Source: JAEMQF01 sp963791595 (lineage in GTDB: Bacteria > Pseudomonadota > Gammaproteobacteria > Burkholderiales > Burkholderiaceae_C). From it: a DNA stretch of 64,000 nt. Each line of letters begins with the position of its first letter. Position 1 is the stretch's first letter. The notes under the pieces were generated by a model. That model was not told the origin of the DNA and searched no databases. It saw only the letters and a program-made list of their open reading frames with translations. The translations under genes were made by a program, and so were the position numbers. Shown here in pieces: positions 1-8,170 of this stretch. The stretch is taken from assembly GCA_963791595.1 (NCBI GenBank), contig CAWBTF010000002.1, positions 62,001-126,000 of the forward strand. The letters run 5' to 3'.

Positions 1-436
1 CTGGCGTCGGCGGTGCGCCGCCAGAGGAAGAACATCGCGGCGACGCTGCCGCCGATGACGCACCAGCGCAGCACGTGTCCGAACAGCGAGCGGGCATCGC
101 CCGGCGCACCGAGTGCGCCGAAGGCGATCAGCGCCACCTCGCCGGCCGCGGCGCCGAACACGACCGCTGCGCCGAGCAGCAGTGCGTGCTCGGCGGGCGT
201 GCGGGCCGGCACGCGCCCGGCGCCGATCAGCGCCAGCCCAACTGCCAGCGCAACCACCAGCCGGTCGCGCACGACCTCCATCCAGCCGAGCAGCACCTCG
301 TCGACCGGCCAGCTGCGCCAGACGAACGGCTGGAACAGGAACGGGTCGACATCGCCACCGCGATGAGCGCGGCCCAAGGCAGCACCGTCGCTGCCGGCAG
401 GCGCCAACTCGGTGTGCTCACCGCCCGCCGCGACAC
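1..436 (-). CDS. Integral membrane protein, N-terminal part, runs off the window
   Basis: The minus strand reads as a hydrophobic protein whose remainder lies left of position 1. One frame from a GTG at 436 (or 421) gives a basic start, then LPAATVLPWAALIAVAM, an apparent first membrane segment. Another frame, from about 350 downwards, continues with DPFLFQPFVW and two or three more hydrophobic helices (RLVVALAVGLALIGAG, HALLLGAAVVFGAAAG, WCVIGGSVAAMFFLW). Neither frame alone gives a sensible protein, so a one-base shift near 350-365 is inferred. The layout recalls VanZ-like proteins or membrane sensor N-termini, but no catalytic motif is visible and the family is not assigned. It lies downstream of livM on the same strand. 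Confidence 0.45.
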
Positions 437-882
437 GGCGACCGCGGGCTGACCGACGTCGTGCCCAAAGGGAGCGAAAGCATCGAGGCGCCTCCAGCCC
501 GGGACATGGGATACGACCACACCCGACCGGCTGCGCCGTCGCCACAGCAGTCCGGATCGGCCCTGTGTCGAGAGGCAGTCAGCCGCGCGGCAGCGTGCCG
601 GCGTGGATCACAATAGCTGGCCCGCGCCTCTCGAGCCGTGAATTGCGACGAACGCAGCGCAGGGCGCGACGAGCGCCTCCGGATCGGGTGCGAATCCGAC
701 CGCGGTGCAAGCTCGGCGAGCCTTCCCACCCCCAGGCACCCGGCCGTTCGCCGCTACAAGACGATGACAATGTCGCGCCGGCTGGCGTAGCGCAACGGCT
801 GCAGGCAGGACACTGAGACCGGAGACGGCAGCTGAACTCGCCCGAGGATGCTGCAGCGCGGCTCGACGCCGCGCGCGCGCGC
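437..882. other. Intergenic stretch without a recognisable gene
   Basis: About 445 bases lie between the livM stop and the start of the partial membrane protein. Open frames on both strands are arginine-, alanine- and proline-rich with no domain-like pattern, as expected of chance frames in GC-rich DNA. No RNA gene or strong terminator was seen. Confidence 0.4.
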
Positions 883-1857
883 CTACTCGCCCCGCGCCTG
901 CCCGCGCTGCAGCACCGCCCCCAAGATGCCCTTGGGCATGTAGATGATGAACAGCACCAGCAGCAGCCCGTAGATCGTGATGTCGACGCCGAGCACTCGG
1001 TTGCCGATGAGTACGCGCAGCGATTCGGACAGCAGCAGCAGGAACACCGCGCCCACGGTCGGCCCGAGCATCACGAACATGCCGCCGGCGATCACGCCGA
1101 ACACCATTTGCAGCGAGACGCCGATGCCCGACACCGTTTCCGGGTTCACGTAGAGCTGATACTGCGCGACCAGCACGCCGCCAAAACACGTCATTGCAGC
1201 GGATATCAATGTCACGCGAAGCTTGGCGCGCGTGACGTCGATGCCGATCGACGCGGCGGCGTCCTCCTCTTCGCTGATCGCTTGCAGCGCCAGCCGCCCC
1301 ATGCTGCGGTCGACCGCGCGCCAGACCCACAGCGAGAGCAGCCAGCACACCAGCACCGCGTAAAACCAGACAGTCTTGTCGGCGAACTGCAGCGCCTTCA
1401 ACGACGCGGTGGCACCGCTCACCAGGTCGGGCTTGGGCGTGACCCCCAGCGACCCTCCGGTGTGGTCGCGCAGGCCCACGATGACGAGGCGCGTCACCTC
1501 CGACAGCGCGAGCGTCACGAGCGCGAAATAGTGGCCGACGATCTTGAAGCGAAAACACGGCAGCCCGATCAGCAAGGCCACGGCCAGTGAGATCAGTACC
1601 GCCACCGGCGCGCCGATCCACGGTGAGATGCCGGCCAGGTTCCACAGCAGCACGACGGTGTACGCACCGATGCCGAGGAACGCGCCGTGGCCGAAGCTCA
1701 CCAGGCCGAGGCGCCCCATGATCGACCAGCTCGTGTAGATGTACGACCACAGCAGCGCCATCACCATCAGGTGCAGCGCATATTTGCCGGGCCCGAACAG
1801 CGGCGTCACCGCGAGCGCCGCGAGCAGCGTCAGGCCGATCACCCAGCGGCGGTTCAT
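883..1857 (-). CDS. livM: Branched-chain amino acid ABC transporter permease LivM
   Basis: This is an inner-membrane permease of about 324 residues for a LivFGHM-type importer of branched-chain amino acids or similar small carboxylates. The start at MNRRWVIGLTLL is chosen because everything upstream lies inside a repeat. Family signs are SFGHGAFLGIGAY near residue 55, the EEEDAAASIGIDV loop that contacts the ATPases near residue 205, and the C-terminal PKGILGAVLQ. It belongs with livK, livG, livF and livH just upstream, but a 0.5 kb palindromic repeat separates it from livH, unlike the tight spacing elsewhere in the operon. The substrate cannot be told from sequence. Confidence 0.9.
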   Translation of the reverse strand: MNRRWVIGLTLLAALAVTPLFGPGKYALHLMVMALLWSYIYTSWSIMGRLGLVSFGHGAFLGIGAYTVVLLWNLAGISPWIGAPVAVLISLAVALLIGLPCFRFKIVGHYFALVTLALSEVTRLVIVGLRDHTGGSLGVTPKPDLVSGATASLKALQFADKTVWFYAVLVCWLLSLWVWRAVDRSMGRLALQAISEEEDAAASIGIDVTRAKLRVTLISAAMTCFGGVLVAQYQLYVNPETVSGIGVSLQMVFGVIAGGMFVMLGPTVGAVFLLLLSESLRVLIGNRVLGVDITIYGLLLVLFIIYMPKGILGAVLQRGQARGE

Positions 1858-1924
1858 CTCAGTGGCTCCATCGCGTTTCGCGCTATGTGATGCCTGAAAC
1901 GCGTCCGCATCGTGATGGGCTGCG

Positions 1925-2447
1925 TTCGGACCAACGCTGCCATTCGCCGCTGCGCGCCCAGCAGCTGCGGGGCGAGGGCAGGTGGCCCGGGGTACGTTCT
2001 CCGGCCCACGCTCGCGGGGCACCCGATGTGGTCCACGGCGCGCAGCGCCATCAACGCGGTCCAATCGCACGAAGGACCAGGACACCGCGAATGGGGCCTC
2101 CGCCCGTACCCCGAGCCACCTGCCCCGGCCACCGGGTGGCACCCCTGCGCATCGCCCGTCACCATGGCTGGTAGCAGGGCGGTGGTGGTGCCCCCGGGCG
2201 GAGGCCCCATTCGCGGTGTCCTGGCTCGTGCTGTGCCTGGATGGCGATGACGCGGCTGTCGGTGGTGGGCTGCGGTGGTGCTCCGCGAGCGTGGGCCGGA
2301 GAACGGGGGCGCCGCCACCGCCCTGGGGCGCAGTCGCATGTGGGCTGGGCTGGTGCGGAGAAAAGGTTTTCGCTCGAAGCCGCAGGCCATCTGCCCTCGC
2401 GCAGGCGCTGGCATGCGCACAGTGGCGAACGACAGCAACGGGCCGAA
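1925..2447. repeat. Large imperfect palindromic repeat, copy 1
   Basis: A non-coding element of about 523 bp opens with TTCGGACC and closes with GGGCCGAA. It is an imperfect inverted repeat along most of its length. Perfect arms include 22 bp at 1996-2017 paired with 2283-2304, and 30 bp at 2077-2106 paired with 2195-2224. A second copy at 38306-38840 has the same order of blocks and the same 22 bp arms. No plausible protein is encoded: frames across it are the same arginine/proline-rich nonsense in both copies. It fills the livH-livM gap. It could be a non-autonomous mobile element or a long structured RNA. Confidence 0.85.
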
Positions 2448-2512
2448 AGCCGTCAGCGCTCCGCTGAAAGCTCGACGCAAGTTGACGCTGACGAGTGTCG
2501 TTTCAGCCATAT

Positions 2513-3391
2513 TCATGCGCGCCGCCGCTTCGACAGCAGCCCCTCGGGTTTCCAGAACATCGTCGCGATGAAGAACACGAATGCGATCACGTAGCCCCAT
2601 TCGAGGTCGAAGAAGAAGCCGCCCACCGAGATGAACTGGGCGAACACGAAGGCGGCGACGAAGCCGCCGATCAGGTTGCCCAGACCACCGAGCACGCAGA
2701 TCAGAAACGTGAGCGGGCCGAACGACAGGCCGATCGCCGGGTGAACGTCGTACTGCAGCACCAGCAGGCATGCCGCGAGGCCCGCCAGCGCGCCGCCGAG
2801 CGCCGAAGTCAGCAGGTAGACGCGCCCAGGGTCCACGCCCATCAGCGGCATGATCGCGCGGTCTTGGCTGATCGCGCGGATCGCCGTTCCCATGAAGCTG
2901 CGGTTCAGGAACAGGTAGGTTGCGGCAATCGCGGCAAGCGCCACCGCGAACGCGACCATGCGCGAGCTCGACACGCTCATCTCGCCGATCGCGACGCCCG
3001 GCAGCCGCACGCCGAGGTTGCGAAACTCCACGCCGAACAGCACCGTGGCCACCGCCTGCAGCAGGAACAGCATGCCGCCGGTGACGAGCAACTGGTTGAT
3101 CGGCTCGGCCGCCAGCACCGGCCGGATCACGAAGTGGTGCAGCGCCGCGCCCAGCACGCCCATGAACGCAATGCAGGCCGGGAACGCGATCCACAGCGTC
3201 ACGCCCTGCGGCACGTGCAGCCACCAGATCGCATACATGCCGATCATGATCAGCTCGGCGTAGCAGATCCACACCACGTCGATCACGCCGAAGATCAGGT
3301 TCAGCCCGAGCGACAGCAGCGCGAACAGGCCGCCGAGCAGCAGGCCGTTGACCACCGCCTCCAGGAAAAAGATGTCGAAGATCTGTGCCAT
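2513..3391 (-). CDS. livH: Branched-chain amino acid ABC transporter permease LivH
   Basis: The second permease of the first liv operon, 292 residues, with about eight hydrophobic segments. It begins MAQIFDIFFLEAVVNGLLLG, followed by the LivH-typical LGLNLIFGVIDVVWICYAEL, in which the family's usual N-F-A-H-G is replaced by I-C-Y-A-E. The coupling loop ISQDRAIMPLMGVD lies near residue 175 and the protein ends KPEGLLSKRRRA. It would pair with LivM to form the membrane channel. The livF stop lies 9 bases before its start, so translation is probably coupled. Downstream, the repeat at 1925-2447 interrupts the operon before livM. Confidence 0.9.
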   Translation of the reverse strand: MAQIFDIFFLEAVVNGLLLGGLFALLSLGLNLIFGVIDVVWICYAELIMIGMYAIWWLHVPQGVTLWIAFPACIAFMGVLGAALHHFVIRPVLAAEPINQLLVTGGMLFLLQAVATVLFGVEFRNLGVRLPGVAIGEMSVSSSRMVAFAVALAAIAATYLFLNRSFMGTAIRAISQDRAIMPLMGVDPGRVYLLTSALGGALAGLAACLLVLQYDVHPAIGLSFGPLTFLICVLGGLGNLIGGFVAAFVFAQFISVGGFFFDLEWGYVIAFVFFIATMFWKPEGLLSKRRRA

Positions 3392-3400
3392 GCTGTCCGA

Positions 3401-4114
3401 TCAAACGCCCAGGTAGGCGCGCCGCACCTCGTCGTTGGCCAGCAGCTCGGCCGCCGGCCCGCTGGTGTGGATGCGGCCGGTCTCGAGCAGGTAGGCGCGG
3501 TCCACCACGCGCAGCACCTGCTGGATGTTCTGCTCGACGATCAACACGGTGTAGCCCTCCGCGCGCATGCGCCGCACCACCTCGAAGATCGACTGCACGA
3601 CCAGCGGTGCCAGGCCGGCCGAGGGTTCGTCGAGCAGCAGCAGCTTCGGGCCGCTCATCAGCGCGCGGCCGATCGCGCACATCTGCTGCTCGCCGCCCGA
3701 CAGCGTGCCTGCCATCTGCCCGCGCCGCTCCATCAGCCGCGGGAACAGCGCGTAGACCTTCTCCAGGCGCTCTCTCAGGTGCGTGCGCGCGGCCGGTGCG
3801 AATGCGCCCATGCGCAGGTTGTCTTCCACCGTCAGGCGCGGGAACAGCCGCCGGCCCTCGGGCACATGCGCGATTCCCAGCGAGATCACCTCGTACGCCG
3901 GCGCGCTGTTGTAGCGCCGCCCGTCCATTTCGAGCTCGCCGCCGGTCGTGCCGATGAGCTTGGAAATCGCGCGCAGCAAGGTCGTCTTGCCCGCGCCGTT
4001 CGGGCCGATCACGGCCACCGCCTCGCCGGCCTTCACTTCGAGCGACACGCCGAACAGCACCTGGAAGCTGCCGTAGCCGGCGCACACTTCCTGCAGGCGC
4101 AGCATCGTGCTCAT
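3401..4114 (-). CDS. livF: Branched-chain amino acid ABC transporter ATP-binding protein LivF
   Basis: A cytoplasmic ATPase of about 237 residues that powers the permeases. It contains Walker A (GPNGAGKTT, near residue 38), the LivF-typical HVPEGRRLFPRLTVEDNL, signature TLSGGEQQM, Walker B LLLLDEPSAGLAP and the switch His in VEQNIQQVL (a Gln replaces the usual His, as is common in LivF). The start MSTMLRLQEV overlaps the livG stop in an ATGA arrangement, so the two ATPases should be made together. It ends DEVRRAYLGV, as usual for the family. Confidence 0.93.
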   Translation of the reverse strand: MSTMLRLQEVCAGYGSFQVLFGVSLEVKAGEAVAVIGPNGAGKTTLLRAISKLIGTTGGELEMDGRRYNSAPAYEVISLGIAHVPEGRRLFPRLTVEDNLRMGAFAPAARTHLRERLEKVYALFPRLMERRGQMAGTLSGGEQQMCAIGRALMSGPKLLLLDEPSAGLAPLVVQSIFEVVRRMRAEGYTVLIVEQNIQQVLRVVDRAYLLETGRIHTSGPAAELLANDEVRRAYLGV

Positions 4115-4935
4115 GTCGTGCGTGCCTCCGCCTGCTGTTTCACCTGCTGCTGCACCGCGTCGGCGTCGGTGCCGAGGTAGACCTCCACCACCTTCGGGTT
4201 GTGCGCCACCTCGGAAGGCAGGCCGCTGGCGATGACTTCGCCGTGATCCAGCACGATGCAGCGGTCGATCACGCGCATCAGCACGCCCATGATGTGCTCG
4301 ACCCAGACGATCGTGATGCCGCGCTCGTCGCGAATGCGTTTCAGCATGTCGGCCGCCTGGTTCATCTCGGCTTCGTCCAGGCCGCCCAGGCTTTCGTCGG
4401 CGAGCAGCAGCCGCGGCTGCGTGGCGAGCGCGCGCGCCATCTCCAGCTTCTTCAGGCCTGCGGCGCCCAGCCCATCGACCGGCGCTGCGGGGTCGGTCGG
4501 CAGGCCGATCAACGCCAGTGCGTCCTGCGCGCGGCGCTGCGCTTCCGCGCGGCCGATGCGTTCGGATGATCCGTAGAACGCCGCGAGCGTCGCGTTCTCC
4601 ACGATGGATAGCTTGCGAAACGGCCGCGGAATCTGGAATGTTCGTGCGATGCCACGCTGGCAGATGCGGTTCGGCGACCACCCGCCGATCTCCTGCCCAT
4701 CGAGCCGGATCGAACCCGACGTGGGCGGAAACAGCCCCGCGATGACGTTGAATGTGGTGCTCTTGCCCGATCCGTTGGGGCCGATCAGACCGAGGATCTC
4801 GCCGCGCTCGACGCGAAACGACACGTGGTCGACGGCGGTGAAGCCGTCGAAGCGCTTGGTGAGCTGGTCAACTTCGAGCAACTCAGCGCCAGCCAGAGTC
4901 GATTGGCTCGCACCTTCTTCAGGGCGCGTAACCAT
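4111..4935 (-). CDS. livG: Branched-chain amino acid ABC transporter ATP-binding protein LivG, atypical signature
   Basis: The partner ATPase of LivF, 274 residues. Walker A is GPNGSGKST (near residue 53) and a LivG-type GIARTFQIPRPF follows. The normal LSGGQ-like signature is replaced by GLGAAGLKKLEMARAL, and Walker B reads LLLADESLGGLDEAE, with Ala-Asp-Glu-Ser instead of Leu-Asp-Glu-Pro. The H-loop VEHIMGVLM is intact. The Walker B glutamate is kept, so activity is plausible. It overlaps livF by 4 bases and the end of livK by 17, showing a compact operon. The non-canonical signature suggests a divergent LivG subfamily. Confidence 0.88.
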   Translation of the reverse strand: MVTRPEEGASQSTLAGAELLEVDQLTKRFDGFTAVDHVSFRVERGEILGLIGPNGSGKSTTFNVIAGLFPPTSGSIRLDGQEIGGWSPNRICQRGIARTFQIPRPFRKLSIVENATLAAFYGSSERIGRAEAQRRAQDALALIGLPTDPAAPVDGLGAAGLKKLEMARALATQPRLLLADESLGGLDEAEMNQAADMLKRIRDERGITIVWVEHIMGVLMRVIDRCIVLDHGEVIASGLPSEVAHNPKVVEVYLGTDADAVQQQVKQQAEARTT

Positions 4936-6211
4936 GACCCTTCGGCAGCGGCAGCACCGGGTCCTTGGTCTTGATCGGCGTCGGCCAGACGATGTACGTG
5001 TCGTTCGCGTTGTACTGCATCACCACCGGCGATGAGCGCGCGTTCTGGCCCGCCATCACATGGCCGGGCGGGTTGAACTTGACGCCGTAGCCCTGGATCG
5101 TGCCGCCCACCGGGATGTCGGTGTCCAGCGCCGCCTTGCGCAGCGCCTCGGGGTCGACGCCGCCGTATTTCTTGATCGCGCGCGGCAGCACGTCGGTGAA
5201 GAAGATCCACGACTGGTTGAAGCCCATCGACAAATGCGGCGGCACTTCGTCGCCCTTCACGTCGGCCTTGTAGCGGCGCACCATCTCCTTGGTCACGTCG
5301 CCCAGGCCCGGTGCCAGCGAGGCCGGGTTCAGCAACTGCGCCGCCACCGGGTCGACGTTGTAGATGAAATTGGCATCTTCCTTGAACGTCGCGAACAGCT
5401 TGTCGAACTGGCCGTAGCCGGCGCCGTGGCCGATCAGCGCCGACCACTTCAGCGCCTGCTCCTTCGACTGGCGCAGGAACAGGGTGATGTCCGGGTTGTA
5501 GCCGGTGTGCAGGATCACGTCAGGCCGCGCGCGCTTGAGCTTGGTGACCAGCGGCGACAGGTCGGGCGAAGTGGCAGCGTAGCCTTCCTTCAGCACCACC
5601 TGCATGCCCAGGCCCTTGCAGGCGTTGTCGTTGCCCGAGGCGACGCCGCTGCCGTAGGGGCCGTCTTCGTAGATGATCGCGACCTTCAGATCCTTCGGGT
5701 CCTTGCCGAGCCGCGCCTTGGACTGCTCGTTGAGAAAGGTGCAAGACGCCTCACCGAACTGGTCGGAGTGGACCTGCGCGCGGAACACGTACTGCAGCTT
5801 CTTGTCCTTCAGCACGGCCGAGGCGACGCAGACGTTGGCCCACATGAACTTCTTCACCGCGTCGACCTTCTGCGCCATCGGCACGCAATGGGCGCTGGAG
5901 AACACGCCCATGATCATGTCGACGTTCTCCTGGTTCAACAGGCGTTCGGTCTCATTGATCGCGACGTCGGCCTTGCTCTGCGCGTCGGCGTAGAAGGGCT
6001 TGATGCGGTAGCCCTCGACGCCGCCGCGCTCGTTGATCATGTCGATCGCGTACTTGGTGCCCAGGTTCGCGGCGTTCGAGCCGCCGGCGGCGAAGGCGCC
6101 GGTCAGGTCGTAGATGACGCCGATCTTGATTTCCTTGGTTTGGGCGAACGCCAGGCTGGCCGCCAACGTGAGGGTGGCGAAGGCCAGGGTCCGCTTCAAC
6201 ATCGTGCGCAT
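4919..6211 (-). CDS. livK: ABC transporter periplasmic substrate-binding protein (LivK-like)
   Basis: A periplasmic type I binding protein of about 430 residues. The signal peptide is MRTMLKRTLAFATLTLAASLAFAQ, with cleavage expected after AFA. The mature protein opens with KEIKIGVIYDLTGAFAAGG, the usual first strand and ligand loop, followed by NERGGVEGYRIKPFYADAQS. It is first in the operon livK-G-F-H-M and should set its specificity, which the sequence alone does not show. A 90-base gap separates it from the upstream lipoprotein gene on the same strand, so it may have its own promoter there. Confidence 0.9.
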   Translation of the reverse strand: MRTMLKRTLAFATLTLAASLAFAQTKEIKIGVIYDLTGAFAAGGSNAANLGTKYAIDMINERGGVEGYRIKPFYADAQSKADVAINETERLLNQENVDMIMGVFSSAHCVPMAQKVDAVKKFMWANVCVASAVLKDKKLQYVFRAQVHSDQFGEASCTFLNEQSKARLGKDPKDLKVAIIYEDGPYGSGVASGNDNACKGLGMQVVLKEGYAATSPDLSPLVTKLKRARPDVILHTGYNPDITLFLRQSKEQALKWSALIGHGAGYGQFDKLFATFKEDANFIYNVDPVAAQLLNPASLAPGLGDVTKEMVRRYKADVKGDEVPPHLSMGFNQSWIFFTDVLPRAIKKYGGVDPEALRKAALDTDIPVGGTIQGYGVKFNPPGHVMAGQNARSSPVVMQYNANDTYIVWPTPIKTKDPVLPLPKGHGYAP

Positions 6212-6300
6212 CGTCCGCTCCTTGTGCCGTTGCCGGCGAATCCGGGCAAGTTACTTCAGCGGTCACTTCGCGTGCAATGCGGGTTTGCCAGATGCGGCAG

Positions 6301-7035
6301 CTATGGGCTCTTCTTCAGGTGGCGTTCGAGCAGCTTCGGCCAGGAACCGGCCACGTCGTCGATCAAGCGGCCGAACGCCTCGCGCTCGTTGTCGCGGCGG
6401 CTGCGGTCCGCGGTGTCGCGGCTGCCCCACGACGAGGCCACCGCGTCCTTGCGCACCGTCACTTCGTAGGTGGCGTAGACGTAGCCGGTGCGGGTGTCGA
6501 GCAGCAGCGCCGACACGGTGGTGCTGGCCGCGATCCTGCGCGTGGGTGCCAGGCCGAGTGTGATCACAGTCAGCGGGCGCGCGGCGTCCGAGTCGAAGAA
6601 GGCGGTGTCGAAGGTGTAGAGAAACACCAGGTCGGCTTGCAGCCTTGACGCCGCGGTGCGAATGTCGCGCTCGCTGCCCAAGCGCTCCGGCAGCAGCATG
6701 CGGTGGATGCCGGTCACTCCCGCCACCTGCGGCAGCTTGGCGATTTGCTCGAAGTGGTGTTCCATCTCCACCTCGCGCACCGCGATCACCGAGTAGCGGC
6801 CGGTGCCGACCTTGCCGCCGTTCGACTCGAGGTAATGGTTCGTGTACGCCGGCGCCTGCACGCGCACTGCGGCGATGCTCGCCGGGAACGGCGCGCTCGG
6901 GTGGACCGCGAAGCCCGCCGCGATGTCGGCCGGCGCAAAGACTTGCAGGTCCGCTTTCGCGCCGGGTGGCAGGTACGAGGCGCAACCGCCGAGCAGTGCC
7001 GCGGCGGCCAGCGCCATCGCGAGCAGGAGCTTCAT
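6301..7035 (-). CDS. Conserved lipoprotein of unknown function
   Basis: 244 residues with a lipoprotein signal (MKLLLAMALAAAALLGGCAS; lipobox LGGC, Cys near residue 18), so it is expected to be membrane-anchored in the periplasm. The mature part is soluble: an HFEQIAKLPQVAGVTGIHRML segment is followed by LQADLVFLYTFDTAF and a strand-rich region (ASTTVSALLLDTRTGYVYATYEVT), reminiscent of outer-membrane-associated LpoB/CsgG-like folds. This likeness is an inference. The C-terminus is charged and helical. It lies between gloA and livK on the same strand, with no obvious functional link. Confidence 0.75.
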   Translation of the reverse strand: MKLLLAMALAAAALLGGCASYLPPGAKADLQVFAPADIAAGFAVHPSAPFPASIAAVRVQAPAYTNHYLESNGGKVGTGRYSVIAVREVEMEHHFEQIAKLPQVAGVTGIHRMLLPERLGSERDIRTAASRLQADLVFLYTFDTAFFDSDAARPLTVITLGLAPTRRIAASTTVSALLLDTRTGYVYATYEVTVRKDAVASSWGSRDTADRSRRDNEREAFGRLIDDVAGSWPKLLERHLKKSP

Positions 7036-7063
7036 GGCACGCGCCCGCGGTCGTGTTTCGCGG

Positions 7064-7453
7064 TCAGTTCGGCTTGCGCTCGATCAGCTCCACCTTGTAG
7101 CCGTCCGGATCGGTGATGAAGGCGATCACCGTGCTGCCGCCCTTCACCGGCCCGGCCTCGCGCGTCACCGCACCGCCGCCTGTGCGAATCTTCTCGCACG
7201 CCGCGTAAGCGTCGGGCACTTCGATCGCGATGTGGCCGTAGGCGCTGCCGAGCTCGTATTTGTCGACGCCGTAGTTGTAGGTCAGCTCGATCTCGGCGTG
7301 CTCCGGGTTGTTGCCGTAGCCGACGAACGCAAGCGTGTATTTCTGGTCCGGCCGGTCGGTCTTGCGCAGCAGCTTCATGCCCATCACGCGGGTGTAGAAG
7401 TCGATCGAGCGACCCAGGTCGCCGACGCGCAGCATGGTGTGTAAGAGTCTCAT
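7064..7453 (-). CDS. gloA: Lactoylglutathione lyase (glyoxalase I)
   Basis: 129 residues, the normal size for proteobacterial GloA. The enzyme isomerises the hemithioacetal of methylglyoxal and glutathione to S-lactoylglutathione in the cytoplasm. Metal-ligand positions are visible in MRLLHTMLRVGDL (His5), HAEIELTYN (Glu), YGHIAIEVPD (His) and DGYKVELIER (Glu). The start is set by the ATGA overlap with the stop of the upstream thioesterase gene (7450-7453), which indicates co-translation. Substitutions relative to well-known GloA proteins are conservative. Confidence 0.95.
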   Translation of the reverse strand: MRLLHTMLRVGDLGRSIDFYTRVMGMKLLRKTDRPDQKYTLAFVGYGNNPEHAEIELTYNYGVDKYELGSAYGHIAIEVPDAYAACEKIRTGGGAVTREAGPVKGGSTVIAFITDPDGYKVELIERKPN

Positions 7454-7989
7454 GGTGTGTCGAAGATGAAGCAGGTGGTGGAAGCGTGAGCGTACAGCTT
7501 GCCGTCGGGGCCGGTCATTCGGCCTTCGGCGGTGGCCATTCTCGTGCCCATGTGGATCACCTTGCCCTCGGCGCGCACCAGCGGTACCTTGTCGGTCAGT
7601 GGGCGCACGATGTTGATCTTGAGTTCCGCCGTCGTGTAGCTCTTGCCCGCGGGCAGCGACGCGTGCACGGCGCAGCCGACGGCGGAGTCGAGCAGCGTCG
7701 CGAACCAGCCGCCGTGCACGGTGCCGAGCGGGTTGTAGTGGCGCGGCAGTGGGCTGCCCTGGAACACGGCGCGGCCCGGTTCGGCTTCGACCAGGATGAA
7801 GTCCAGCGTGTCGCCGATCGGCGCGCGCGGCAACTCGCCGGCGAGCATGGCGTTGAAGACTTCGACACCGGCCTTGCCGGCCACCTGTTCGGGCCGCGCC
7901 ACGCCGATCGGCGCGGCGCGTTCGAGCAGGCGCTGTGCGTCGGCGCGCCACTCGGCCAGCACGGCGGCGGGGTCGGGTTGATCTGCCAT
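7450..7989 (-). CDS. PaaI-family hotdog thioesterase
   Basis: 179 residues with a hotdog fold. The signature PLGTVHGGWFATLLDSAVGCAV (near residues 87-110) matches the PaaI/YdiI group, where the HGG-x8-D arrangement binds and hydrolyses acyl-CoA. The preceding FQGSPLPRHYN and the later ASTTCFIFD are also family-like. The true substrate is unknown. The start ATG at 7989 gives a normal-length protein. It overlaps gloA by 4 bases on the same strand. Upstream lies a REP pair and the divergent MFS transporter. Confidence 0.9.
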   Translation of the reverse strand: MADQPDPAAVLAEWRADAQRLLERAAPIGVARPEQVAGKAGVEVFNAMLAGELPRAPIGDTLDFILVEAEPGRAVFQGSPLPRHYNPLGTVHGGWFATLLDSAVGCAVHASLPAGKSYTTAELKINIVRPLTDKVPLVRAEGKVIHMGTRMATAEGRMTGPDGKLYAHASTTCFIFDTP

Positions 7990-8080
7990 TCGATTCCCTG
8001 AACTCTGAGAAGCTTGCGATTGTCGCCACAATCGACACGCTACCCTGTGCTGCACTTCCGAGGCCCGGCTCCCAGCAAAC

Positions 8081-8149
8081 GTCATCCCGGCGAACGCCGG
8101 GATCCACCGTTCGCCGTGCAGCCTGGATCCCGGCTTGCGCCGGGATGAC
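8081..8149. repeat. Pair of inverted REP-like palindromes
   Basis: Two copies of a 26-base unit face each other: 8081-8106 starts GTCATCCCGGCGAACGCCGG, and 8124-8149 reads as its reverse complement with two changes. Each unit is itself a hairpin (CCCGGC/GCCGGG). Units of this type are widely dispersed in proteobacterial intergenic regions. It lies between two divergent genes, 22 bases before the MFS start. Confidence 0.85.
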
Positions 8150-8170
8150 TGATTTGACGAGGAGACCCGA

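Noticed and set aside
1890..2510. Several long open frames across the repeat that could be hypothetical proteins
   Set aside because: Both copies give similar Arg/Pro-rich translations in many frames, as expected of GC-rich palindromic DNA, and none has a good ribosome site.
2495..4180. Long plus-strand frame opposite livH and livF
   Set aside because: It is a His/Arg/Asp-rich antisense shadow of the permease and ATPase genes.
8081..8149. CRISPR-like repeats
   Set aside because: There are only two units, in inverted orientation, matching REP palindromes rather than direct repeats with spacers.
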